A stretch of DNA of 64,000 nt from Ptychodera flava (lineage: Eukaryota > Hemichordata > Enteropneusta > Ptychoderidae), in NCBI RefSeq assembly GCF_041260155.1, contig NC_091941.1, positions 23,371,247 to 23,435,246 of the forward strand, given 5' to 3'. The translations under genes were made by a program, and so were the position numbers. Shown here piece by piece: positions 40,163 through 50,854 of the stretch (position 1 is its first letter; every line of letters starts with the position of its first letter). The notes under the pieces are model-generated. The model ran no database searches. It had not been told where the DNA came from and worked only from the letters and a program-made list of their open reading frames with translations.

Positions 40163-42612
40163 GGCTGAATATCAAGGTCACTTCCTGCTGACCAACTTGT
40201 TGCTTGATCTGTTGAAGAAGTCTTCGCCAAGCAGAATAATCAATGTGTCTTCAAAGGCACACGAAAATGGCAAAATCAATTTTGATGACATCAACAGTGA
40301 AAAAGGTTACTCCAAATTTTCTGCCTACAGTCAGAGCAAACTCGCAAATGTGTTGTTCACTAGAGAGTTGAGCAGAAAACTGGAAGGTAAGCCACACCAG
40401 ATTCTGTCTTCAGTCTGTGTTTTTGGTCATGAACTAGGTGTAATGAAATTCTCAATCAAGGAAACCAATAATAAAGTACATGTACACTACAACCAATCAT
40501 CTAGTACACGTATGTGTGGTTCAAGTATAATGCCAATTTCACTCTGTGTTTGATGCTGAGCCTTTTTGACTTCTGATTATCATTTATAAATATTGCAAAA
40601 GAAGCTATAGGGGCAATAGCTCTCCAATGTCCATTGTCTGTCTGTTCGTCTGTTAGTCACACTGTCCTTCACTCAGGTTTTTGGAAATGGTGGCACGAAT
40701 CAGCTTCAAATTTGTATTGTTCATGTATTTTGGGTCACGGATTCAAAATCTCAACGTAATCGCTCCAAAACTATGTGAATGTGTTCAATATAAACAGAAA
40801 TGATGACAAAAAATTTAAATGCAAAATACTACCAAACCTAGACTTTTTAAAATTTTGTAAATTTATCACATGGGGTTGCAGATCCAAGTTTGTTAAAGCC
40901 AAGTTTGTCACATGAATAAATGAACAAAAATGATCCTTAAATGCTAAGAAATAGTAAAAATGGTCAAAAATTGTAAACTCACAAATTACTTGCCCTAGGA
41001 ATGTCAGACTTAGTAGAAATGTTCCTACTTTGAGTCTAATTTAAAGATATTCAAGAGTTACAAAAGATGTCTGTTACAACAAAGTCAAGGGAATGACATA
41101 TGGAAATGAACAAAACAGATAGTCAAACAGTACTTACTTAGTCTTATAAACTAATTAATGACCCTGCTACTATCACTGACAGAATATTGTAATAGCAGAA
41201 CTTTCCAAGTGTTGTGAAAAGTTCAAATTTCAGGAGTTCCTCTTTAATATTTGTGGCATTTTCACATGTTTAACTGAAAGCATGCTGCTATTTTAGGTAG
41301 TATGCACCTCGAAAGTGTAAAACTAAACCTTTTGCTCAAACTTTCCTCAAGGAATCTTTCAACCACGGTCCCTCCACAAACGCGTGTTAAATGAATGAAA
41401 ATCGGGGGTCACCATGCAAATTTTGGTAATAGAGAAACATTAAATATAAACCCAAGATTTTCAGATATCTGGAATTTGAAATGGTCGGCATCCCTGTGTT
41501 AACTCTATGGAAAAAAAATTTAATTTTCAAATTAGAAAAAACTAAGCTGGTAAAAAGTTTGCATACACCAAGAGCTTTAAAATGAACCCCCACAAGTGGT
41601 AGATTAGAAAAGAATTGTAAAAGTTTGAGAGTCCGAATATCTTTCCCTGAGGAGCGTTCTGAAGCTCATTATGTTTGTTGATTAAATGTTCTGAGAGTTA
41701 CTTTATCTATTGTGGAAAACAATAAAAAAAGCATGATTAGTGTAATCAAGAAGTATAAGCAAACTCAAAATGTATAACATGTATCCATAGTAACTAGCCA
41801 TCAGAACACTTTATTCATTGCCACTGAAGACCCCTTGACTATTTCTTTGGCCAGCCAATTCTTTGTGTTTTAACATCATAAAGTGCTGTCGTTGGCTCTT
41901 CTTCATAAACATGATTCTTACATTGTTGCTGTAACTGTATCTCCATCAGGTACCGGAGTGACAGTGAATTCATTACATCCAGGAGTTGTGAAGACAGAAC
42001 TGGGCCGTCATTTTGGCAAACTTGCTCTCTTCGCCATGAATGTTATGGCGTACATAGTTCTGAAAGACCCAGTAGATGGAGCTCAGACTTCCATTCATTG
42101 TGCTGTAGATGAAGGTCTGAAAGATGTAACTGGCTTGTATTTCAGGTAAACCAACATAAGAGTGCACTTAATCCTTAAAATAATCCTTCTGACCGTAGGT
42201 TATTTCTTTGAAAATTCTTGTGCATGTATATTTGTATTTGTTGAATGTTTTCATGAAAGGAATACAAAGGTTATTGTTTTCACAGTCTGCATTGATTCTG
42301 AATGTGAGATATATGACCCAGGCCCCTCCACTTTTTTTCTGGAAACAAACTTACTCTGGAATTTCAGTTTGAAGGAATCATTCTAAAATGAGCCCAACCA
42401 CATATATTTACCAGGACAGATTCTGTCTCATACCGTACTGTAACTTTATTTTTCATGTCAAAATAACAGGTTTTCTAAACTTGTGCCCCATATGTTTTCT
42501 TTTTATCTACAGTGACTGCGTGCCCAAGGAACCGACACTTCCAGCGAAGAGTGATGAAATTGCAGAGAGGCTTTGGAAAGTCAGTGCAGAACTGGTTGGG
42601 TTAGAAGAATAA
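35778..42612 (+). CDS. RDH13: RDH13-like short-chain dehydrogenase B, complete
   Basis: Exons: 35778-35839, 37280-37398, 37832-37987, 38532-38636, 40177-40386, 41950-42145, 42513-42612. They sum to 948 bases, 315 residues, all GT-AG. The product fits the RDH11-14 branch of classical SDRs, which reduce retinaldehyde and other aldehydes with NADPH. Order: hydrophobic N-terminal anchor (about 1-20), TGSNTGIG (43-50), LACRD (66-70), NNAG (122-125), catalytic Ser173, Tyr198 and Lys202 in YSQSK, and a C-terminal [12 protein letters not shown] block. GGVCTSKA after the anchor and the C-terminal block favour RDH13, a mitochondrial-membrane enzyme, over RDH12. All catalytic residues are present. Intron 4 holds a CpG-rich hairpin, intron 5 a TTAA-type MITE, and a CT-rich tract lies before exon 5. 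It is head to head with gene A and in the same direction as gene C. Confidence 0.93.
39265..39384. repeat. CpG-rich foldback element in gene B intron 4
   Basis: A 31-base arm starting CTTTACGGCCCTGATACGG is repeated inverted at the right end. An inner pair, TCGTACGGCG and CGCCGTACGA, extends the stem. The 120-bp unit is strikingly GC- and CpG-rich in an AT-rich intron. It may be part of a larger element reaching about 39930. Confidence 0.8.
41296..41662. mobile_element. ~365-bp MITE, copy in gene B intron 5
   Basis: It starts GGTAGTATGCACCTCG and shares order and sequence with the MITE that splits the fourth 5S gene (56988-57337): CTTTTGCTCAAACTTTCC, GGGGGTCACC, TGTTAACTCTATGG, AAGAGCTTTAAAATGA. 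Its right end is worn and no clean TTAA remains. Confidence 0.7.
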
Positions 42613-43472
42613 AATCCTAACTGAGGACATTTCAAATTTCCTTCCCTAGATGATTGTGCATTGATTCATTTACAACAGTGTTTTTTGGGGTTTTTTTTCG
42701 TTTATGGCACTATGGTACCCATATCATTGTTTGGTGTCTGCATGTGTAAAAGATTTGAGAAGCTTGTGTGTGAAGAAAATTTGTAGTGGATGATACAGAC
42801 TTTTAAAGCAGTAATTGGCCTTTAGTTAATAGGACAATCTTATACAACTTGATATGGGATTGAGTAAGATTATATTATTATCAAGGAGATACACATGTAT
42901 TGTCATTTAATAATGTATTTAATGTGGAAGATACATTAATTCTGGGTAATGAAGTAGCACCAATAGTAGTACCGTCATACTGAATTTAATAATACAGAAC
43001 AGGACTTCATAGAATTAGTTGACACACTGCCCATTTTTTTTTATTTCATGTAGGGAAATCATGGTATGAATGATCTGATATAAAAATTTTGGAAAGCTAA
43101 TACATCAGTTTCAACTACTTTTAAACATATTTAAAACAAGACTTAAGTAATTTCTCACATTGCAATATAACCAAGTGTATGAAAGAGCAAAAGTGGTGTA
43201 CAGTTAGTGTTTATATGAAGTGCTTATACAAAGGTTTCCATTCCACTTGAATTTCAAGTAAACTTGCCCTGTTGGCAGTAAATGTACTATGATGGGGTTT
43301 TGAAAGAGGTTTACAGTTATATAGTCAGGAAATTGCATCCTCTGTTAAATAAATGATGTTGATATTTTTATTTCCTCTTAACTGTCTTCATGTTCAAAAA
43401 AAGGTGTCAAAACTTTGCAAAAATTGGGTAAAAGGAAAATTTAGCCCACTTCTTTATACCGCTTGCTCTTAA
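42613..43472 (+). other. RDH13: gene B 3' UTR
   Basis: AT-rich non-coding sequence after the gene B stop. AATAAA overlaps the stop at 42609-42614 and recurs at 43348-43353; the latter is the likelier cleavage signal. Confidence 0.5.
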
Positions 43473-43710
43473 CCCTTTGAGTGCTGTAATTTTTCACACC
43501 AAAATTTCAGTGTAACATTTTACCAATCTTTGTTAATTTTTCTGTAATTTTTTGATAATTTTGGACTAAATGGACAAAACATGTCAACGGCTACAATTTT
43601 TGACCAAAATTTTGGGCAAAATCTGAAAAAACTTGTCCAGATCTGAAAAATGTTGCTGGCTATGTCATATTCTATAAAGGCAACAAAAATTGACTTTGGC
43701 ACTCAAAGGG
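43473..43710. mobile_element. 238-bp piggyBac-like MITE
   Basis: Perfect 12-base inverted ends CCCTTTGAGTGC and GCACTCAAAGGG are flanked by TTAA on both sides, the classic piggyBac arrangement. There is no coding capacity. Confidence 0.85.
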
Positions 43711-45051
43711 TTAAACAAAGATGAACGAAGGAGCCAGTTAGATAGCGTATACCCTTATAGATCCTCTATAGAAATCCCCACAGCGTTGTCTGTTGGCTTG
43801 CATGCATGGCTGCAGTAAAAAGTAAGTAGTAGTGTTTGAAACCTGAAACTTATGTTAATCTTTATTGGCTCTTCAGTGATTGATGTCTCTGGCAATTTTA
43901 TCTGTGTGCATGAGAAAGAATATTTGCACATGAAGGAAACGTCTGTACTTTGTTTGAATGCAAAATGGTATAGATAGATTGATGTAGTTGCTTCACAGAT
44001 CCTTCCAAATTATTTCGGATAATTGCATGCTTGATGAAAATATGCTGAATGGTGTTTACACAGTATAGAATAGCATGTATGCTGGATAGTGTTTGACATA
44101 GGATACTGAATCTTGAAGGAGACTGAAACGTATTCTAAAGTGCCTACAGACAAGCATGCTGTGAGGAATTCATTTTTTTACAGGTGTAACATTGGAGACT
44201 GGAAGTGCTGCCATCGCTTAGGGTCAACAGATCTTCCATACCATATAACATATGGTGGTTTTTCACTGCCTGTTCATTCTGTAAAAATTTTGTCCGCCAG
44301 ATTTTGGTATCAGGTGATTTACTGTTGAGTTATGAGCGTGTGCTAAGTGCCTTTCACAAGAACTTTTCATATAATGGTATGTCTACAGCATGATGTTATA
44401 CTTATGCACATACTTTGGAATAGATTCCAATCTGCAATCCTGAAAGATATGTCTGCAAATTTGACGACCAAGTCTGATCAGTGTTGTTGAAGACGTCCTA
44501 CTTAATGGTTGTAATTTGCAGATGCTGTCAATATAAGTGCATAAATTATGAAAATGGAATATCAGAGTGGACTTTGTTCCATAGTGATAATAATATTTAC
44601 CAAATCATCAATCAATATAATATTGAAATTAACACTTAGCAATAAACATTGAGGGAAGAGTAATCAGAAAAATTGCATAAAAATCTCGCTAGTATTTTGC
44701 TTTGTATATATTAAAGAAAATCCTTTTTGCATGGTAATGTATTTCAAAAAGAACATTTTAGAGTGGTGAGTATGAGGTGTGCATTAAAAAAAATGCTCAA
44801 TTTGCCACTGAAGGCGCCATCAGTGGTTTGATTCGGAAGTTCTTGCGACTTCCTTGATTCCTCGATTTAAATACCATTACCAGTGCTCAGGAGCTGTACA
44901 GGAGTAAAATTATTTTTTTTTTGTTTTGCACATCAAAACTCAGCATCGGCTTTTGCCTCCATGTTTCTGTCTTACATCAATAACATGGCTTCTTCTCAGG
45001 TATATTAAAGCTAATGTACACACGTCTGTGGGGCGCATAGACTGTGGTTAA
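43711..45051. other. intergenic, no gene seen
   Basis: AT-rich sequence between the piggyBac-like MITE and the next TTAA element. I see no exon, RNA gene or clear repeat. Confidence 0.5.
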
Positions 45052-45825
45052 GGTGAAGTACTACGAATTACGTCAAAATTAGGTTGTGGTGTCATTTTCT
45101 TGAAACTTTGCACAAAAATTCTTGGCTGTTTTGCAAGTGCAAAAATGAAATAAAAAATGGGGGTCACCACGCTCGTTTCCATGGAAACGGACGTTAAAAT
45201 GGCGTCGTTAGAAATAAATAAAAATGATATAATTCACTTAAACTAAAGAAAGCAATTATAAAACGCTTAGCAAATGAGTTAAGTTTAATAAATACCTAGA
45301 CTTAAGATCGATATCTATCGAATGTATAATTTTCATGATGTTTGTAAAGAAATTTTAACATAAGTATCGATTACAAAATGACGATATCGTATTTAAATCA
45401 CTACATAATTTTCGAACTTTCTTCCTGTCGCTTTAAATGGTGTCATTTTGACCAAACTTTGCGAATAAAATCCTGACATAATACCATTAAGTTTAAATAT
45501 TTAATAAAAGGGTGTCACCACGCTACTTTTTACAATATCTCCACGTGAATGGGTAATATGCGCCATGTAAATGGGAGAGAAATGCTAATTTTTCGCTCAT
45601 ATTGAATAAAAACCAGCTTCCTAGGGGGTCAAAATATGACAAGGTTATAGGTCACATGTATTTCTAAGACACTGGGTCAAAAAATTAGGTAAAAGCGCAA
45701 TTTCAACAATGACAGGTGATGTTAAACACATGCGCAACAAAATAACCCATTTGCGGCAGGCTGGTGTTAAATCTGCGCAGAAACGTTCTAAACCGCGTGC
45801 GCGTCCGAATTCGTCGCCCTTCACC
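45052..45825. mobile_element. 774-bp TTAA-flanked element next to the 5S array
   Basis: Inverted ends GGTGAAGTACTACGAATT and, read inward from the right, GGTGAAGGGCGACGAATT, with TTAA on both sides. It shares GGGGGTCACCACGC and ATGGCG blocks with the smaller MITE family that entered a 5S gene. No transposase. Confidence 0.75.
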
Positions 45826-45833
45826 TTAACTTA

Positions 45834-46085
45834 GGCCTACACCTTGCTGCGAAAACGAGCCCTGCCACTCCTTGACGTGTTCAACTGCTGGGAGCCCTAC
45901 CACTCCAATGACCAACCTACCCGAGTACGAGTGGCAGAGGCTACGGATTCGCAGCAAGCCTACACCGTACACGCGCGCATGAGTGTGCGCTTCGCAGCTA
46001 TACTTTCAATGATTGAATGCGTTAATTACGTTCAATGTTCGAGGACTAAAATTTATATCGAAGTTTCTCAGAAAAATTAATGAAA
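45834..46085. other. short foldable segment before the first 5S unit
   Basis: CTTGCTGCGAA and GCCACTC near 45843-45880 are mirrored by GAGTGGCAG and TTCGCAGCAAG near 45930-45960. It is probably a degenerate hairpin insertion. Confidence 0.4.
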
Positions 46086-46116
46086 TTTAGGGAGCCCCAG
46101 GACGTATATCAGAATA

Positions 46117-46123
46117 TTTATAT
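46117..46123 (+). promoter_or_regulatory. TATA-like box of 5S copy 1
   Basis: TTTATAT at -31 to -25. The same motif at the same distance precedes the copies at 50736, 55194, 56933 and 58513 (50705-50711, 55163-55169, 56902-56908, 58482-58488). Upstream TATA-like elements are used by several invertebrate 5S genes. Confidence 0.6.
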
Positions 46124-46147
46124 AGGGTACATTTTACCTTTGCAAAT

Positions 46148-46266
46148 GCCTACGGCCATACCACGTAGAATACACCGGTTCTCGTCCGATCACCGAAGTT
46201 AAGCTGCGTTGGGCGTGGTTAGTACTTGGATGGGTGACCGCCTGGGAATACCACGTGCTGTAGGCT
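46148..46266 (+). rRNA. 5S rRNA, copy 1
   Basis: 119 bases starting GCCTACGGCCATACC and ending GTGCTGTAGGCT, which pair as helix I. The internal control region is present (GAAGTTAAGC A-box side, GGATGGGTGACC C-box side). A T5 terminator follows at 46269-46273. The upstream flank differs somewhat from the other copies, but the gene body is the same. Confidence 0.97.
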
Positions 46267-46440
46267 CCTTTTTATTTTGCTCTTCTACCATGATATCAAC
46301 CCAATATATTTTTTTTCTCAATCGTTTTTATTTTTAATATTTCTAGATGAGCTTTTATAGCTTTCCTCAGTTACAATGAATTATAGTGAAATTCACGAAG
46401 TGGGACTGTCACACAATAACCTTATCAGTTCTACTGGCCT

Positions 46441-46567
46441 TAGCTGCAATAATTGTAGCCCTTGGTTGGTGGGGATTGGGCTTCTGTCGTGCGGCTCGCG
46501 CCTTAGGCGCGAGCCGCACGACAGAAGCCCAATCCCCACCAACCAAGGGCTACAATTATTGCAGCTA
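46441..46567. mobile_element. 127-bp perfect foldback insertion, 9-bp duplication
   Basis: Two 62-base arms are perfect inverted repeats around TTA, from TAGCTGCAATAATTG to CAATTATTGCAGCTA. TACTGGCCT flanks it on both sides. The paralogous spacer at about 51022 has the empty site with a single copy. A 9-bp duplication is typical of Mutator-like elements. Confidence 0.85.
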
Positions 46568-47381
46568 TACTGGCCTATATCCCTTGGGGGATCAAGTGAC
46601 GCATTGGGTACTGGGGGATAATAAACTATCTCTGTGACCGTGAATTAAGTTATGTTTCTTATCAAGTCTTGCTGAGAGATTAATACTGGCGCCAATGACA
46701 AAGAAATACATACAAAATACAGGAACTTTATAGAATAAATGTTTGTCTGAAGGGCAAAAAATACTCTACCTTGCGATGGACGAATTCTCAACGTCAGGCC
46801 TTATTAGGCTCAGCGATAAAGCGATAAGATCGTGTTTCATCTATACTGTGCGTTTCCAATAAAATAACGCGCTTCAGTGTGATAATGCTAATTGGAACAG
46901 CAATCGATGCTTAATTGATCAACTTCTTAAATTACACTGTAAACCTATACCGTTTCAATTGAGTATTAAAGATTACATTATAAATGTTTACGCTAACGGG
47001 GGTGCACTTTATATCAGCTAATTGACGACGTTTAGTAAACATTATTAAGGGTGATGATTTACGACTTGTAGGCCTACTTGTTGAATTACTGTTCTTATCA
47101 GCGCTTTAGAGCAACTTGAATTTGAAAGAGGAAGATGACGGCAAAAACGTTGAATAGCGTTGACTTCACCATTGTGTGACCGAAAAGATGATACCATCCC
47201 CCGTATTTCGTGATAGCAGTGAATTTCTGTGCCATGACCGATAATGAATCTGTATTCGTATAGCGAAGTGCTAACTACAGACATTGTGTAGGCCTAATGA
47301 AACGGGTACGGATTCAAAAGTTTGAGCATGGAGGTAGTTTGTAACCTCCGATCCGTCGTTTCAGATAATATAGGCTTAGGC

Positions 47382-47494
47382 CACAGTTACGAGTGTTTCG
47401 ATACATAGCGGCCGCCTCGTGGTATAGGCCTATTATTCTATGGATACCACGGGGCGGCCGCTATGTATCGAAACACTCGTAGGGCCTAACTGTG
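47382..47494. mobile_element. 113-bp foldback insertion, 8-bp duplication
   Basis: It runs from CACAGTTACGAGTGTTTCG to an inverted end reading TAACTGTG, with GCGGCCGC in each arm. GCTTAGGC flanks both sides. The empty site is seen at about 51790 and 56050. An 8-bp duplication suggests a hAT-like mobiliser. Confidence 0.75.
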
Positions 47495-47935
47495 GCTTAG
47501 GCCTAAGCTTAATAGACTTCTGGAATAGTAACTATGAAAAATACCCGGACAATATTCCCGTGAACAATGAAGATCTGATACTGGAAGCCAGACTGAATAA
47601 ATGTTATAATGATGGAAAGACGAAAATGTGAAGGGGGATTGAGTATGTGCAAGGAAATGAAACGAAATTACATGTAGTTTCAAAAACAAAGTTGGAATTT
47701 AGTTGAGAAATGCACGGTGGCTCATATAAAAGACATTCCGCAGCTCTTATTCGTATACGTTCTCCACCTGTGTCCATGCGATCATTGTTGAATCCCTCAT
47801 AATGAGTATTGGGATGGGCAACCTGATTCAAATCAGATAAAGAGATGGTGACGTTTTTTACTTGTGTAAAGAACATGCAACTTATAAATGGGGGAAACTT
47901 CACTACCGCTACATCCTTGAACTGATTTGAAGATA

Positions 47936-48293
47936 GTAGCCTACGCGCTTCGAATTCGAAAGACAAACTTTTGCTCAAACTTCCCGTAACAGAACTTTAG
48001 GCCTAAGTCATTTCCCTTTCGAATTAAATCTAGAATAAAAAAAAAGGGTCATCTATTTTAGAGAAAGCAATAATATCTCCCGACAAGTCAAACTCAAAAT
48101 GGCCGCCATACCTGACTTTATGACTTAAAATTAAAAGTTTCAATTTCAATAGGTGATTAATCAAAACCTACAAATAAGCTGGTGAAAAATTAATTTACTC
48201 TACGAGCTTCAAAATGAGTTCCTAGACCAAAAAGAAGTGTAAAAGTTTGCGGCCAGACATCTATCTGTCCCAAGGTACGAAGTGCATTCTACC
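47936..48293. mobile_element. MITE of the 5S-invading family, spacer 1
   Basis: It starts near TAGCCTACGCGCTTCG and ends CGAAGTGCATTCTACC. It shares CTTTTGCTCAAACTT, ATGGCCGCCAT and AGAAGTGTAAAAGTTT with the copies at 41296 and 56988. About 358 bp, with no clear TTAA left. Confidence 0.65.
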
Positions 48294-48640
48294 ATCAATC
48301 TGACTGGGGATCGATGGGTTCAGCCCGGATAGGCCTCCTATGAGTCCGACAAAATGTGTTTCGCCGTTCTTTAATCGACTACGAGCAGTCGTCTGCACAT
48401 CGACCGCGTACATCGGAAGATAGCTAGGATTCCTCAAACGTGTCACCTGACACCCATTTTCAGAAAACCCTCGCAAGGCTTGAGGCGTGTAGCATCCATA
48501 AACGCCTGGGCGCCTCGCGGGCCCGTTCTATAAAGATATCCGGCAGCTCCCATTCGAATGATAGTGTAAATTGCAAATGCAGTCACATAAAAAGCCTTCG
48601 AAGGCTTATCTGTACCGATTGAGTGACTAAATTTCCAAGT
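48294..48640 (-). other. spacer block with conserved open frame, copy 1
   Basis: This block recurs at about 52565-52910 and 53331-53670. On the minus strand all three encode a peptide containing GVYGCYTPQALRGFSENG and PSYLPMYAVDVQT. Several base differences between copies are silent and one indel is three bases. I do not recognise the protein. Copy 1 lacks part of the upstream coding sequence. Confidence 0.45.
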
Positions 48641-49242
48641 AGTGTATTAAATAAACAAGTAATAAAAAAGATTGTGTTGTTACTTATTATGAGTTAATTG
48701 ACTTGCATCTCTGACTCGCGATCTAAATTCATCATTCTGAACAACAGCCTACACGAGACCTAAGCTTATAGCAAAGTCTAGCTGGACAGAGGATACCTAG
48801 ATTGCTTAATTGGCTTTTTTCTTGTCTTATTTGATTCCATTGTTTGCCTATTAAAAATTCGATATTTTATGGTATTACTACATGTAGGCGTGAAGTAGAC
48901 TGTAAGAAATGTTTATTTATAATCATAATTATGAAATATGAATATTATTAGTAAAATATTATTGTATATATTATACCAAGGTTGAACTACCCAGGCTATA
49001 GGCTAGACTACGACATAGCGACAGTGGAGACTGACAAATGACTGAGCAGTACGGATAAACAAAAACAGCTCTTTAACTTGCACAGAAATACATCTCCATG
49101 TTAATTTTTTATCGTGTTTATTCAAAAATGGCATCGTATGCAACAAATAAACAAACACACACAAGCAAACGAACTGCCAGTGTCCCTTGTGATTTTGAGG
49201 GAAGATAAACAGGATAAACATGCTATAAAAGGTAATGGGCTC

Positions 49243-49890
49243 TTCTTTTCTTTTTTTTTTTTTTTTTTGAAAAAGATAAATTTATTTCAACATAGTCACA
49301 AATAAAACAAATCTACATAACTGTAAATGCGTTAAAATTACAATGCGTCTTGTCTGAAAAAAAACCCAAATAATTTTAATTACAAAGATCATTATATGAA
49401 TGCATTCAGGATGCATTCTTCTCCTTCCAGTCTTACAAGGCTTGAAAACTTTGTGATAAAATCCTCAGTTTTGTTCATCGTCTCATAAATGAAATACAAT
49501 GTATTCATCCATGAGGAGAGATGACATTTCAATTGCATGACATAGGATTGAAGGGAAACTTTAATCCCATCAAGAGTAACCGAATTTCGAATATTCCAAA
49601 CTGTATATTTTACAAAGGAAGTAATACAGTAAATAATGTCAGATGTTGCATTATTATCATTTTCGATTCCTGCAATTGCTAATCTTTTGATATTGATATT
49701 ATTATCAAAGTTGTGTTTTCTGACAAAGAAAAACCGACAATACGAATAAAACAATTTGAACTTGGTCATACTAAGACACAATACAAAGCTGTCTCCGGCC
49801 TATTCTGTCTCTCTCTAACCGAACCTATCCCCAAGTGTGTACCCCACATGTGTGTACCCCACATAGCTTTCCAAAGCCTACGGCCATACC
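49243..49890 (-). mobile_element. 5'-truncated LINE fragment with 13-bp duplication
   Basis: AGGTAATGGGCTC flanks both sides (49230-49242 and 49891-49903). Poly(T) at the left is a minus-strand poly(A) tail with an AATAAA before it. A minus-strand frame at 49392-49781 (129 residues) contains VKYTVWNIRNS, resembling the C-terminal part of L1/Tx1-type reverse transcriptase proteins. The right end is exactly the first 15 bases of 5S rRNA. Confidence 0.65.
49876..49890 (+). pseudogene. 15-base 5S rRNA fragment
   Basis: GCCTACGGCCATACC equals 5S positions 1-15 and stops there. The sequence before it does not match the usual 5S flank. It lies inside the duplicated target flanks of the LINE fragment. 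Confidence 0.75.
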
Positions 49891-50148
49891 AGGTAATGGG
49901 CTCATGTTTACGTCACGAAATGTGTGCGCCCTCCCGGGGAAGAATTCGCAGAAGCCATATACCGCAGTCGATTCCTTGCCACGGTCCCCTGTGATCTACA
50001 TTCCGGTTTTGGACTATGCAGTCACATGCGCTCCTTAGCTGGTTAGTCTGCTAAGTAGATCGATTTTTGGTTCGATTTATCGATCCCGTAGTCGATATGC
50101 CCGCCACTGCAACCTAAATACTCACAAGAAAAGAAAAAAGTATGGGTT

Positions 50149-50347
50149 GCAAATCCAATACAGCCAAACTATACACATGCACTGCAAAATTCAATACAGC
50201 CTTTATAGTATACTATATACACATGCGCTGCAAAATTCAATACAGCCTAACTTTTAGGCTATATTGAATAGTGCAGCGCATGTGTATAGCATGGAGGTAG
50301 CTTACCTCCAAGTCTACAGTAAGGCTGTATTGAATTTTGCAGTGCAT
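50149..50347. repeat. nested inverted repeats in spacer 1
   Basis: GCAAAATTCAATACAGCCT occurs twice forward (about 50186 and 50229). Inverted copies follow at about 50266 and 50325, with ACACATGCGCTGC and GCAGCGCATGTGT as an inner pair. It looks like a hairpin element that duplicated in place. Confidence 0.65.
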
Positions 50348-50735
50348 AATTTGTTCTTTTCTGCAAATACTATCAACTACAACAATAACAACAACAATAA
50401 CAACTTTACTGAGTCCAAATATATTTTTATTTTTCTTCATTTTTAATGTTTAATCATCATCATCATCACCATCTGATCATCATCATCGGAGACTGAATTC
50501 CCTATGGTTGATGGCGACATGGGCGAACTCATGCAGCCGTACATAGGACACCTTCAAGAGGGAGCGCTTCGACAGCCGGCTGTAATTTTCATGCTGACTG
50601 TATCAATTAAATTACATCAAATGTTCGTCTAGTCAGATTTATATTGATATTTCGGTACAAAAATACATGAAATTTAAGTAATGCTACCGACTTATATCAG
50701 AATGTTTATATGGGGTACATTTTCCCCTGTGAAGT

Positions 50736-50854
50736 GCCTACGGCCATACCACGTAGAATACACCGGTTCTCGTCCGATCACCGAAGTTAAGCTGCGTTGG
50801 GCGTGGTTAGTACTTGGATGGGTGACCGCCTGGGAATACCACGTGCTGTAGGCT
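50736..50854 (+). rRNA. 5S rRNA, copy 2 (altered terminator)
   Basis: The gene body is identical to copy 1, with a TATA-like box at 50705-50711. The usual T5 run just downstream reads TTCTT here, where copy 5 has TTTTT in the same context. The next long T run is about 45 bases further on. It may give a 3'-extended precursor. Confidence 0.95.

Noticed and set aside
47045-47284. Minus-strand frame with FIIGHGTEIHCY repeated at 55717-55935
   Set aside because: Copies differ by frame-changing indels between spacers and no start or splice context is conserved, unlike the GVYGCYTPQ block.
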